In this document: positions 1-7,385 of the stretch, in pieces
Position numbering within the stretch: position 1 is the first letter of the stretch
Layout: each line of letters begins with the position of its first letter
DNA from: DATKSS01 sp049582065
Lineage (GTDB): Bacteria > Chloroflexota > Dormibacteria > Dormibacterales > Dormibacteraceae
Assembly (NCBI GenBank): GCA_049582065.1
Contig: JBAUTF010000243.1
Location: forward strand, 1-39,011
Reading direction: 5' to 3'
DNA length: 39,011 nucleotides
Notes under the pieces: generated by a model
What the model was told of the DNA's origin: nothing
The model's input: the letters and a program-made list of their open reading frames with translations, nothing else
Databases searched by the model: none
Translations under genes and position numbers: made by a program

Positions 1-196
1 GTCCCAGGCGCGTGATCGGGTGGTGAGGCTGCGACCCGAGGACCGAGTCGAGGTCGTCGACGATCTCCATGCCTCCCGCATAAAGGGCCGTCGCCCCCGG
101 AGCCCGGGCGACGATGCTGACCTCCGCCCCGTCGCGCCGCGCCGCCAGCGCCGCGCAGTAGCCGGCGATGCCCCCGCCGATGACGAGGACTTTCAC
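1..196 (-). CDS. FAD-dependent oxidoreductase, GlpB-like, N-terminal fragment
   Basis: Only the first 65 codons lie in the window; the gene continues past position 1. The product opens with a dinucleotide-binding Rossmann motif, VLVIGGGIAGYCAALAA (residues 3-19), followed by a basic strand end and a segment GATALYAGGMEIV. That order of a GGG-x-AG motif and a small-residue loop with a GG-x-E/D turn resembles the N-terminus of the anaerobic glycerol-3-phosphate dehydrogenase B subunit (GlpB). The start is GTG at 196-194, overlapping the ribF stop codon as GTGA, so it is the last visible gene of the ribF operon and probably translationally coupled. The FAD-binding call is solid. The GlpB assignment is tentative because the substrate half is outside the window; other small flavoprotein oxidoreductases remain possible. 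Confidence 0.6.
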   Translation of the reverse strand, partial: MKVLVIGGGIAGYCAALAARRDGAEVSIVARAPGATALYAGGMEIVDDLDSVLGSQPHHPITRLG

Positions 197-1098
197 CGCG
201 CCACCATCCTCCGGGTGTCCTCGACGTCCTTCTTCAGCTGCTGGACCAGCTCGGCGGGGCTCGGGAACTTGATGTCCGGGTGTAGGTAGCGGACGAAGCG
301 AAGCTCCAGCCGCTGCTGGTAGATGTCCCCTTCGAAGTCGAGCAGGAAGGCTTCGACGCGAAGCTGCGTGCCGCCGAACGTCGGTCGGTAGCCGACAGAC
401 AGCGCAGCCATGAACTCGCCTTCGGGGGCGGTGGCCCGACCAGCATATGCGCCCAGGGCCGGCACCAGCTTGTTCGGCTCGATCCCGATGTTCGCGGTGG
501 GAAAGCCCAGCCGGCGCCCGACCTGTTCCCCGGCCTCGACCGGTCCGGCCATGGCGTATTCACGGCCCAGAAGGCGGTTCGCGGCATCGACGTCGCCGGT
601 GATGACCAACCGCCGGATCTCGGAGCTATGCAGCTCATGGCCTTCGACGAGGAACGGCGCCACGACCTCGACCTGATGTCCGTGGGAGCGCAGCCAGTCC
701 GCGCTGCCGGTCCGCCCTCGCCCGAAAGCGAAGTCGAAGCCGATGACCCAGCGCTTGATGTCCATGGCGGCGGACAGGCGCTCGACGAACTCCTGGGGCG
801 ACAGCGAGGCGAGCTCGCGGTCGAACCGAAGGACGATGGCGTGCCCGATCCCGGCAGCCTCGAGGAGGGCGAGCTTCTCATGCAGGGTGGTGATGGATTG
901 GGGGCAGTTGGCCGGGTCGAGCACGCAGCGCGGATGCGGTTCGAACGTGATGAGCGCCGGCTCGGCGCCGGCTTCCCTGGCGGCGTGGACGGTGTGCTGG
1001 ATCACGTCGAGATGGCCGCGGTGGACCCCGTCGAAGCTGCCGACCGTGAGCGCCACGGCTCCGATCGGGCTGGGCGGGAGCCCGAGGTGGATCTTCAA
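193..1098 (-). CDS. ribF: Bifunctional riboflavin kinase / FAD synthetase
   Basis: RibF phosphorylates riboflavin to FMN and adenylylates FMN to FAD in the cytoplasm. The N-terminal nucleotidyltransferase domain shows SFDGVHRGHL (residues 21-30, HIGH-like nucleotide-binding motif) and TFEPHPR (51-57). The C-terminal kinase domain starts near residue 180 and carries GFPTANI (198-204), the PTAN metal/phosphate motif, and the RVEAFLLDF strand with the catalytic-type Glu at about 249. At 301 aa the length is normal. The start is TTG (1098-1096) behind a GAGG-type Shine-Dalgarno. The gene lies downstream of truB across a 103-bp gap that holds a palindromic repeat, and its stop overlaps the next flavoprotein gene, which makes functional sense because that product needs FAD. 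Confidence 0.95.
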   Translation of the reverse strand: MKIHLGLPPSPIGAVALTVGSFDGVHRGHLDVIQHTVHAAREAGAEPALITFEPHPRCVLDPANCPQSITTLHEKLALLEAAGIGHAIVLRFDRELASLSPQEFVERLSAAMDIKRWVIGFDFAFGRGRTGSADWLRSHGHQVEVVAPFLVEGHELHSSEIRRLVITGDVDAANRLLGREYAMAGPVEAGEQVGRRLGFPTANIGIEPNKLVPALGAYAGRATAPEGEFMAALSVGYRPTFGGTQLRVEAFLLDFEGDIYQQRLELRFVRYLHPDIKFPSPAELVQQLKKDVEDTRRMVAR

Positions 1099-1114
1099 AG
1101 CCCCTCGAACTCAA

Positions 1115-1196
1115 CCCCACGAAGTCCGGGGCTGCGCCGTGACTTCGCGGGGACCCCTGGGTCCGAGGCTTCGCCGCGAGTTCGCGGGGACCCCTG
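1115..1196. repeat. Palindromic repeat family A, tandem pair
   Basis: Two head-to-tail units sit between truB and ribF. Unit 1 folds as an 11-bp stem with one A/C mismatch: CCCCACGAAGTC (1115-1126) pairs with GACTTCGCGGGG (1141-1152) around a 14-nt loop. Unit 2 (1159-1196) is nearly identical to a copy at 36598-36633 (2 differences in 36 bases), but its left arm has degenerated. The motif TTCGCGGGGACCCCT ends both units. It may act as a 3'-end stabiliser, an attenuator or a REP-type element; it has no T-tract. Confidence 0.75.
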
Positions 1197-1201
1197 CCTT
1201 G

Positions 1202-2116
1202 TCAGTTGAGAACCTTCTCGGGCACAAAGGTGCGCCGCAGCGGGTCGGTGTGGCCGAGCGCGATCAACCGTCCCGTCAGGTCGTGGGCGCGCACAGGACC
1301 AGGTCCAGGCTCGGGAAGGACACGCACCGCCCTCCCCTGACGGACCATGGCGGCCTGCTCCATGGTGAGCCTCACCTGCTCCATGTCCGGCAGTATGACC
1401 TCGGCCGGCAGCAGCCGGTCACGCACGATTTCCGCACTGCTGACCTCGTCAGAGCGCACCGCGGATTCGATGGCCAGGGGCCCGTAGGCGGTCCGCACGA
1501 GGCGCCCGAGATAGCCTCCCACCCCCAACCGCGCGCCGAGGTCTCGGGCGATCGAGCGCAGGTACGTCCCGCTGGCGCAGCGGATCTCGACTCGCGCCAC
1601 GGCTTCGGGCCCCGGCCGGAAGTCGAGCAAGGTGGCATCGTAGACCGTGACCTCGCGCGCCGGCGGCCGAGTGGCCACGCCGCTGCGAGCCAGCTTGTAC
1701 GCGCGCCGGCCCTCCACCTTGACGGCGGAGAACGCGGGCGGCTCCTGGAGAATGCGGCCAGTGAAGGCGGCCAGGCCGACCTCGAGCTGCTCCTGGGTGA
1801 GCGCGCTCGGGTCCGCCCCCGCCTGCCGTTCGGCTTCGGCGTCGTCGGTGGCCGTCACAAAACCGAGATGGATGTCGGCAACATATGTCTTCGAGAGCCG
1901 GAGAGCGAATTCGGCGAGCCTGGTCGCCGACTCGAAAAGGATTGGCAGCACCCCGGTGGCGAGCGGGTCCAGGGTGCCCGCGTGACCGACACGATGCGCG
2001 CCCGTCAGGCGGCGAAGCCGGCTGACGACGGAAAACGAGGTCTCCCCGGCCGCTTTGTCGACGTTGAGGACTCCGGTCGGGAAAAGCGGCGAATCAGCTC
2101 TCTGGCGGCGCGGCAA
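1202..2116 (-). CDS. truB: tRNA pseudouridine-55 synthase
   Basis: TruB converts U55 of the tRNA T-loop to pseudouridine. The catalytic aspartate lies in GHAGTLDPLATG (residues 44-55, D at 49). Other family marks are the KTYVADIHLG strand near 90, QEPPAFSAVKVEGRRAYKLAR in mid-protein, and CASGTYLRSIARDLG near residue 190; a PUA-like tail ends the 304-aa chain. The start is TTG (2116-2114), preceded by an almost perfect AAGGAGG Shine-Dalgarno 6 nt upstream. It overlaps the nrnA 3' end by 23 nt, and that Shine-Dalgarno lies inside nrnA, so the two are coupled. The order rbfA-nrnA-truB-ribF is the classic downstream part of the nusA-infB operon. Confidence 0.96.
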   Translation of the reverse strand: MPRRQRADSPLFPTGVLNVDKAAGETSFSVVSRLRRLTGAHRVGHAGTLDPLATGVLPILFESATRLAEFALRLSKTYVADIHLGFVTATDDAEAERQAGADPSALTQEQLEVGLAAFTGRILQEPPAFSAVKVEGRRAYKLARSGVATRPPAREVTVYDATLLDFRPGPEAVARVEIRCASGTYLRSIARDLGARLGVGGYLGRLVRTAYGPLAIESAVRSDEVSSAEIVRDRLLPAEVILPDMEQVRLTMEQAAMVRQGRAVRVLPEPGPGPVRAHDLTGRLIALGHTDPLRRTFVPEKVLN

Positions 2117-3098
2117 GGATGGCCTCCTTGGCGGCCGCCAGGACGTATCTCACCGCCTCATCGATCGGCTTTTCGATCTCCGCACCGGCCGCGCGCACGT
2201 GGCCGCCGCCGCCGAAGGTGGCGCACAACGCCGCTGCGTCCACACCGCCTCGGCTCCGTACGCTGATCTTGGTGAGCTCGCCCTGGACTTCTTTGAACAG
2301 GATCGCAACCTCGAGCCCGGCGATGCTGTTGAGCGTGTCGATGATGCCCTCCGACTCAGCCATCACCGCGCTCGCCTCGCGGAGCATTTTGCGCGTGACC
2401 TTGGCCCACGCCAGCCGGCCCTCGAGCTCGACCCGCATGGTCGCGAGGGCCATGCCGCTGAGCTTGAGGGTCGTCTCGGGGCGCATCTTGTAGACCTGAG
2501 TCGCGATGTGCCCGGGATCCGCGCCCAGGCGCGCGAGCCGGGCCGCGTCGTCGAGCGTGCGTGGGGTGGTGTTTTCGTGTCGAAAACCACCTGTGTCGGT
2601 CAACAACGCGACGTAAAGGTTGGTGGCGATGGTCGGGGTGATCGGGAAACCGAAACGGTCGAGCATCTCGATCACCATCTGTCCGACAGCCGAGGCCGCG
2701 GGGTCGATCAAGTTGACATCCCCGAACCGCGAGTTCGAGGGGTGGTGGTCGACGTTGACGATCACCGCGTGCTCGGCGATGCGCTTGACGCTGCTGCCCG
2801 AGCGTTCCAGGTTGCCCGAGTCGAAGAAGAAGACGAGATGGGGGTCGATGCCGTGCGGCGGCTCGGACAGGATGCTGTCGTACCCAGGCAGGAACGTGTA
2901 CATCTCCGGCAGCGGCGGTGGGATGAGCACCCACACGTCCTTCCCTGCCGCGCGAAGCGCTTCGGCAAAGGCGAGGCTACAGCCAAGAGTGTCGCCGTCG
3001 GCATCCTTGTGACCGAAGACGAGGATCTCCTGGTTCGCGTTGACCAGGTCCTTGATCTCGTCGTACAGGTGCCGCGTCTTGCTCTTTGCCTTTGCTAT
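2094..3098 (-). CDS. nrnA: DHH-family oligoribonuclease / pAp phosphatase, probable AUA start
   Basis: NrnA degrades oligoribonucleotides and dephosphorylates 3'-phosphoadenosine-5'-phosphate. From the proposed start the protein has 334 aa, a normal length. It shows GHKDADGDTLG (about 29-39, DHH motif I), the FFFDS aspartate (about 93), VDHH (about 116-119), DTGGFRHENT (motif IV) and FGGGGHVRAAG (about 290, DHHA1 domain). The first ATG, GTG or TTG in this frame is a GTG at 2936, which would remove motif I and kill the active site. No canonical start exists upstream of it before the frame closes. An ATA at 3098-3096 overlaps the rbfA stop as ATAG behind GGAGGAGGAG. A CTG at 3068-3066 is the alternative. 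Function is near certain; the start is inferred. Confidence 0.88.
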   Translation of the reverse strand: MAKAKSKTRHLYDEIKDLVNANQEILVFGHKDADGDTLGCSLAFAEALRAAGKDVWVLIPPPLPEMYTFLPGYDSILSEPPHGIDPHLVFFFDSGNLERSGSSVKRIAEHAVIVNVDHHPSNSRFGDVNLIDPAASAVGQMVIEMLDRFGFPITPTIATNLYVALLTDTGGFRHENTTPRTLDDAARLARLGADPGHIATQVYKMRPETTLKLSGMALATMRVELEGRLAWAKVTRKMLREASAVMAESEGIIDTLNSIAGLEVAILFKEVQGELTKISVRSRGGVDAAALCATFGGGGHVRAAGAEIEKPIDEAVRYVLAAAKEAILAAPPES

Positions 3099-3469
3099 GA
3101 CTCCTCCTCCGCCGTCGCTCCGCCCTGCGGCAGAACCTCCTTGAGCAGCTCGGCGATGTGGACGCTGTACTCGATGGAGGGGTCGAGCTCGAAGCGCAGC
3201 TCGGGGGAGAACTTGAGGTTCTGGAGCCGGCGGCCCAGCTCGTGCCTGATGAGGCCACGCGCCGAAACCAGTCCCGCCATCGATTCTTTCTTCTGCTCCG
3301 GGTTGCCGAGCACGCTGACACGCACCCGTGCCTGGCGCAGGTCCGGCGACATGCGTACGGCGGTGATGCTTACAAAGCCGATGCGCGGGTCCTTGAGCTC
3401 ACGCCGAATGATGGACATGATCTCCTCGCGCACCTGCTCTCCAACCTGGTCGGCGCGGTAGCTGGTCAT
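3095..3469 (-). CDS. rbfA: Ribosome-binding factor A
   Basis: RbfA is a small KH-fold factor that binds the 30S subunit and assists late 16S rRNA maturation. The 124-aa product has the family pattern: QVGEQVREEIMSIIRREL at the N-terminus, DPRIGFVSITAVRMSPDLRQ in the middle, then the Ala-containing interrupted helix region and LRFELDPSIEYSVHIAELL at the C-terminus. The frame is open further upstream, but the family begins at ATG 3469-3467, preceded by GGAGG with a 5-nt spacer. Its stop TAG overlaps the proposed ATA start of nrnA. It is the gene after infB, separated by 34 bp. Confidence 0.95.
   Translation of the reverse strand: MTSYRADQVGEQVREEIMSIIRRELKDPRIGFVSITAVRMSPDLRQARVRVSVLGNPEQKKESMAGLVSARGLIRHELGRRLQNLKFSPELRFELDPSIEYSVHIAELLKEVLPQGGATAEEES
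3096..3110 (-). promoter_or_regulatory. nrnA translation initiation region with ATA start
   Basis: On the minus strand GGAGGAGGAG (3110-3101) is followed by TC and ATA (3098-3096). Counting from the first GGAGG, the spacer is 7 nt, which is optimal. ATA overlaps the rbfA TAG stop by 4 nt, the same geometry as GTGA (ribF/GlpB-like), TTGA (ruvC/ruvA, dinG/rsmI) and ATGA (pheS/SpoU methylase) junctions in this window. Confidence 0.6.
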
Positions 3470-3503
3470 GACGACCTCCGCTGTCAGCAAAGACACGCTT
3501 TGC

Positions 3504-5486
3504 CTAAATTTCTTCCCGCTCGAGTCGATATGTCTCCATGGTGTCGCCCGCTGAGAAGGTCTCGTACCCCTCAAGCCCGATGCCACACTCCTGTCCCGCC
3601 GGCATCTCGCGCACGTCTTCTTTGAAATGCTTGAGCGAGGTGATGCGACCCTCGAAGACCTGCTCTCTGCCTCGGAAAAGCTTGACCCAGCCTCCACGGC
3701 TGACCTTGCCCTCCAGCACCCGGCTGCCGGCGATGATGCCGAGCCGCGGGATCTTGATCGGGGTGATGACCTCGACCTTGCCCTCGTGGATCTGCCGGAA
3801 CGTCGGCTCGCGCAGGCCCTTGGCCGCGCGCTCGACGTCCTCGGTCAGCTTGTAGATGACGTCGTAGTAGCGGACCTCGACCTTCGCGCGCTCCGCGGCG
3901 GCGGTCGAAGAAGGTGTGGCCTTGAGGTTGAAGCAGACGATGATCGCGTTGGAGACGCTGGCGAGCAACAGGTCCGAGTCGCTCACAGCCCCGATGCCCT
4001 GGCCGACGATCTTGATCGCGACCACAGGATCCTCGATCTTCTGCAGCGCGCTGAGAACTGCCTCGAGCGTGCCCTGCGCATCCGCCTTCACGACAAGGCT
4101 GAGCTCCTTGACCTCGCCCTCTTTGGCGCGGCGCGCGAGCTCCTCAAGGGTGATGCGCGGGGCGAAGTCCTTGGCCGCCTCCATCGTGCGCTTCTCGGTC
4201 AGCTTGGTAAGCGCGATCTGACGCGCCGCCTTTTCTGAGCCGACCACCTGGAAGATGTCGCCGGCCTGGGGGACCTCGCTCATGCCAGAGACGACGACGG
4301 GCGTAGCGGGCGGCGCCTCCGTGACGCTGCCTCCGCGGTCGTCGGCGAGCGCGCGCACACGGCCGTAGATATGACCGCAAACGAAGTCGTCACCGACCCG
4401 AAGGGTGCCTGCCTGGACGAGCACCGTCGCCACCGGACCGCGCCCGCGCTCGAGGTGTGCGTCGACGATGGTCCCGATCGCGTTGCGCTCTGGGTTTGCC
4501 TTCAGCTCGAGGATGTCCGATGACAGAACGATCGTCGTGAGCAGGTCGTCGATGCCCTTGCCGGTCTTGGCGCTCAGGTGCACGCATTCGTGCTCGCCGC
4601 CGTAGTGGCGTGTCACGATCCCCTGTTCCGCGAGCTCCTGGTGCACCCGGTCGGGATTGGCATCCTCCTTGTCCATCTTGTTGATGGCGACGATGATCGG
4701 GACCTTGGCCGCGCGCGCGTGCTGGATTGCCTCCACGGTCTGCGGCATCACGCCGTCATCCGCCGCGACCACCAGCACCACCAGGTCGGTGACCTGCGCG
4801 CCGCGGGCTCGCATGGCTGTGAAGGCCTCGTGACCGGGCGTGTCGATGAACACCACCGGGTGCCCGTCCGCGGTGTCGATCTTGTAGGCGCCGATGCGCT
4901 GTGTGATGCCGCCGGCCTCGCCGGCGGCGACACGCGTCTTGCGGATCGCGTCGAGGATCGAGGTCTTGCCGTGGTCGACGTGGCCCAGCACGGTGACGAT
5001 GGGAGGGCGCTCCCTGAGCTTGGCCGGGTCCTCGTTGGCGAGTGAGAACAGCGCCTCGCGCGAGGTGGTCACCAGGTTGCCTTCCCCCTCCGCCGACTCG
5101 ACCGCGACCACGTCCTCGCTCAAGACAGGCTCGACGGTGAAGCCGAACTCGTCGGCCACGATCTCGGCTGTCGCGAAGTCGATGACCTGGTTGATGGTGG
5201 CGAGGATCTTCGACGCCATCAGCTTCTTGATGACCTCGACCGGGCTCACGCCGAGCTTGTCCGCGAGGTCCTTCACGGAAAGGGTCGGAGGGAGCACGAC
5301 CTTGCGCTCGCCGTTCGATTCGATCTTCGGCGAGGCCGACAGAGGCTTGAACGCCGAGCGGGCGGCCTCGATCGCCGCGGGCGCAAGGGGCGCCGCCGCG
5401 TTGCGGGTCAGCCTGCGCTGTTGAAGGAAGTTCACCAGCTCTTTCTGGCTGATTCCAAGTTCGCGCGCGAGTTCGTGTGCCTTCAT
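3504..5486 (-). CDS. infB: Translation initiation factor IF-2
   Basis: IF-2 is the GTPase that places initiator tRNA on the 30S subunit and promotes subunit joining. The 660-aa protein has two short IF2-N helical modules (residues 1-25 and about 68-92), then the GTPase domain with GHVDHGKT (168-175, G1), DTPGHE (215-220, G3), NKMD (269-272, G4) and SAKTGKGI (G5). Beta-barrel domain II, domain III and the fMet-tRNA-binding C-terminal domain follow. The N-terminal linker is short compared with E. coli (890 aa), as in many Gram-positive and Chloroflexota proteins. The start is ATG 5486. A 151-bp gap with family B repeats separates it from ylxR upstream. Confidence 0.98.
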   Translation of the reverse strand: MKAHELARELGISQKELVNFLQQRRLTRNAAAPLAPAAIEAARSAFKPLSASPKIESNGERKVVLPPTLSVKDLADKLGVSPVEVIKKLMASKILATINQVIDFATAEIVADEFGFTVEPVLSEDVVAVESAEGEGNLVTTSREALFSLANEDPAKLRERPPIVTVLGHVDHGKTSILDAIRKTRVAAGEAGGITQRIGAYKIDTADGHPVVFIDTPGHEAFTAMRARGAQVTDLVVLVVAADDGVMPQTVEAIQHARAAKVPIIVAINKMDKEDANPDRVHQELAEQGIVTRHYGGEHECVHLSAKTGKGIDDLLTTIVLSSDILELKANPERNAIGTIVDAHLERGRGPVATVLVQAGTLRVGDDFVCGHIYGRVRALADDRGGSVTEAPPATPVVVSGMSEVPQAGDIFQVVGSEKAARQIALTKLTEKRTMEAAKDFAPRITLEELARRAKEGEVKELSLVVKADAQGTLEAVLSALQKIEDPVVAIKIVGQGIGAVSDSDLLLASVSNAIIVCFNLKATPSSTAAAERAKVEVRYYDVIYKLTEDVERAAKGLREPTFRQIHEGKVEVITPIKIPRLGIIAGSRVLEGKVSRGGWVKLFRGREQVFEGRITSLKHFKEDVREMPAGQECGIGLEGYETFSAGDTMETYRLEREEI

Positions 5487-5555
5487 GCCGGACTACTGAT
5501 TATGCCGTTCCGGGCGAATTCGAAACTTCGGCGGGTCTGCAGAGGCATTGGAGAA

Positions 5556-5651
5556 AGGCCTTCCCCACCCGGCCTTCGGCCACCCTCCCCACCAGTCGGG
5601 AGGTATCAGTTCCAGTGGCCTTCGGCCACCGTCCCCACTAGTGGGGAGGGG
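5556..5651. repeat. Palindromic repeat family B, two units
   Basis: The block contains CCCCACCCGGCCTTCGGCCA then CCTCCCCACCAGTCGGGAGG, followed by a second unit with GTGGCCTTCGGCCAC (hairpin with TTC loop) and TCCCCACTAGTGGGGA (perfect 7-bp stem, TA loop). The same block recurs at 23831-23936. On the minus strand its right end encodes the last residues and the TAG stop of ylxR (5640-5638). It fills most of the ylxR-infB gap, so it would lie in the transcript leader of infB. Confidence 0.75.
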
Positions 5652-5913
5652 CTAGCTCAGACCACAGCTCTGGTTGGATCGGCGTCCGAAGAGCGCGTTC
5701 CAGCGAGCGCTTCTTCCGGGCCGATTCGATGCATGCCTGTTCAGGATGGAGATACGCCCCGCGACCGATCGCATGACCCGACATGTCGACCGCTGCGCCG
5801 CCTCCCGCCCGGCGCACGACGCGGATCAGCGCCCGCTTGTCACCTTCAATGCGGCACCCGACACAGGTCCGGACCGGTTCGCTAGGTCCCAGCGCCATCC
5901 GGGCTATGTGCAT
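5638..5913 (-). CDS. ylxR: YlxR / RnpM family RNA-binding protein
   Basis: This is a DUF448 (YlxR, also named RnpM) protein, a small basic RNA-associated factor normally encoded between nusA and infB; family members have been linked to RNase P and to gene regulation. The 91-aa product has the diagnostic RTCVGCR near residue 15, the KRALIRVVR strand, and GRGAYLHPEQACIESARKK, which holds the conserved Cys and basic helix. The start may be ATG 5913 or the internal ATG 5898; the first overlaps nusA by 32 nt. The last four codons and the TAG stop lie inside a family B repeat, so the C-terminal Pro-Pro-His is repeat-encoded. Confidence 0.92.
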   Translation of the reverse strand: MHIARMALGPSEPVRTCVGCRIEGDKRALIRVVRRAGGGAAVDMSGHAIGRGAYLHPEQACIESARKKRSLERALRTPIQPELWSELAPPH

Positions 5914-6922
5914 CCGGGTCGCTCGGCTTGATATCGATTCTCAGACCGGTGAGCTTGGCCGCCAGCCTTGCGTTCTGCCCGTCGCGGCCGATCGCGAGCG
6001 AAAGCTGCGCCCGCGGGACCAGGACAGTCGCCGTACGGGTTGCGCGGTCGATGGACACCGAATCGGCCTTGGCCGGACCGAGCGATGCCGCCACGAAAGC
6101 CTCAGGGTCATCGGACCACGGCACGATGTCGACGTGCTCGTTGGCGAGCTCGCTCAGGATCGCCCGGTGGCGGACGCCCTTCGGGCCCACGCACGCGCCG
6201 ACTGGATCCAGGCCGGGTTGCGTGGCCGAGACGGCGATCTTGGTGCGTAGTCCAGGCTCCCTGGCGATCGCCCTGATCTCAACCGTGCCGGCCTTGATTT
6301 CGGGGACCTCCGCCTCCAGCAACCGGTTGACGAAGGACCGCGCGGCGCGCGAAACGCGGACCGATGCCTGGCGCGTGTTGCGTTGAGTGTCGAGGATGAC
6401 CACAAGCACCGGGCGACCCACGTGCAGCAGCTCGCCGGGGATCTGCTCCTCAGGCGGCATCACGCCTTCGGCGCGGCCGAGGTCGACGTAAACGGTGCCG
6501 GCCTCGATGCGATCGACCACGCCCGAGGACAGCTCTCCCTTGTGCTCCGCGACGTCCCGCAGCACCTTGTCGCGCTCGAGATCGTGAATGTGGCGGAGCA
6601 CCGCATGCTTCGCCGTCTGAGCGGCCATGCGCTTGAAGTCCTCTGAGGGAAGCTGAGCGACTACCACCATCCCGTCGGGACTCACGACCCTGCTGCGGAC
6701 GTCCAGCGCTCCGGTCTTGATGTCGAGCTTGATCGTGATGTCGCCTGGCGGGTTGAACGCGCGCCGGTACGCGGCCGCGAGCGCTCCCTCGACGGTGTGC
6801 AGCATCTCCTCGAAGGGGATGCCAACTTCGGCGCACAGCGCCGTCAGCGCCTCGCCAAAGCTCTCCGTGGACGGCTCAGATGGCGACTGCGAGCCTGCCC
6901 GCGACAACGTCACTCCATGCAA
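5882..6922 (-). CDS. nusA: Transcription termination/antitermination factor NusA
   Basis: NusA binds RNA polymerase and nascent RNA, influencing pausing, termination and antitermination. The 346-aa chain has the N-terminal polymerase-binding domain (ALTALCAEVGIPFEEML, about 25-125), an S1 domain (about 130-200, GVVDRIEAGTVYVDLG), KH1 (VGACVGPKGVRHRAI) and KH2 (LSLAIGRDGQNARLAAKLTG). It lacks the acidic repeats of E. coli NusA, as usual outside Proteobacteria. The first possible start is TTG 6922; GTG 6913 and TTG 6907 are also in frame, all inside the 3' end of rimP, so the two are translationally coupled. It is followed by ylxR with overlap. Confidence 0.96.
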   Translation of the reverse strand: MHGVTLSRAGSQSPSEPSTESFGEALTALCAEVGIPFEEMLHTVEGALAAAYRRAFNPPGDITIKLDIKTGALDVRSRVVSPDGMVVVAQLPSEDFKRMAAQTAKHAVLRHIHDLERDKVLRDVAEHKGELSSGVVDRIEAGTVYVDLGRAEGVMPPEEQIPGELLHVGRPVLVVILDTQRNTRQASVRVSRAARSFVNRLLEAEVPEIKAGTVEIRAIAREPGLRTKIAVSATQPGLDPVGACVGPKGVRHRAILSELANEHVDIVPWSDDPEAFVAASLGPAKADSVSIDRATRTATVLVPRAQLSLAIGRDGQNARLAAKLTGLRIDIKPSDPDAHSPDGAGT

Positions 6923-7346
6923 TGTGCACGATCACCGGGGCGCGGCCTCGCGTGCCGACGGCCTGAACTGCAATCCCCGCCGCGTCTACCGCTACCAGCT
7001 GGCCTTCGACCACCGTCTCCGACTCGCCAGTCCTGTACCTGATGTTCACGCGCCTGCCGTTGGATCTCTCGTACTCCTGGTGGTTGCGCAGCGGACGCTC
7101 GGCGCCCGGCGACGAGACCTCGAGGTCATACGGCCCATTGATGAGCTCGGAGTGGTCGATGAGGGGACCGACGACGCGGCTCACACGCTCGCAGTCTTCG
7201 ATGGTGATCGGCTCGGCATGGTCGATCGACACACGCAACGTGCGCCCGGCCGAGCCCGACTGGTCGAGCGAGTAAAGCTCATAACCCATGTGGTTGAGCG
7301 TCGGCTCGAGCAGCTCCTTCAGTGACGTTATTGGCCAGGTCGGCAT
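6876..7346 (-). CDS. rimP: Ribosome maturation factor RimP
   Basis: RimP assists 30S subunit assembly. The 156-aa protein shows the two-domain family layout: an N-terminal alpha/beta domain with PTLNHMGYELYSLD and the NGPYDLEVSSPGAERPL motif (about 88-104), which is the most conserved family signature, then a small Sm-like barrel (VNIRYRTGESETVVEGQLVA). The start is ATG 7346. It begins the rimP-nusA-ylxR-infB-rbfA-nrnA-truB-ribF series and lies 39 bp after secF. Confidence 0.95.
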   Translation of the reverse strand: MPTWPITSLKELLEPTLNHMGYELYSLDQSGSAGRTLRVSIDHAEPITIEDCERVSRVVGPLIDHSELINGPYDLEVSSPGAERPLRNHQEYERSNGRRVNIRYRTGESETVVEGQLVAVDAAGIAVQAVGTRGRAPVIVHIAWSDVVAGRLAVAI

Positions 7347-7385
7347 GTCCGGTGTCTATCGACACCTTACCAGCCTGCAGCCGGC

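Noticed and set aside
743..2266. A 507-codon plus-strand frame opposite ribF, truB and nrnA
   Set aside because: It crosses several well-supported minus-strand genes and shows no recognisable domain.
2094..2936. Calling nrnA as a 280-aa gene starting at GTG 2936
   Set aside because: This removes the DHH motif I that is clearly encoded upstream in the same frame.
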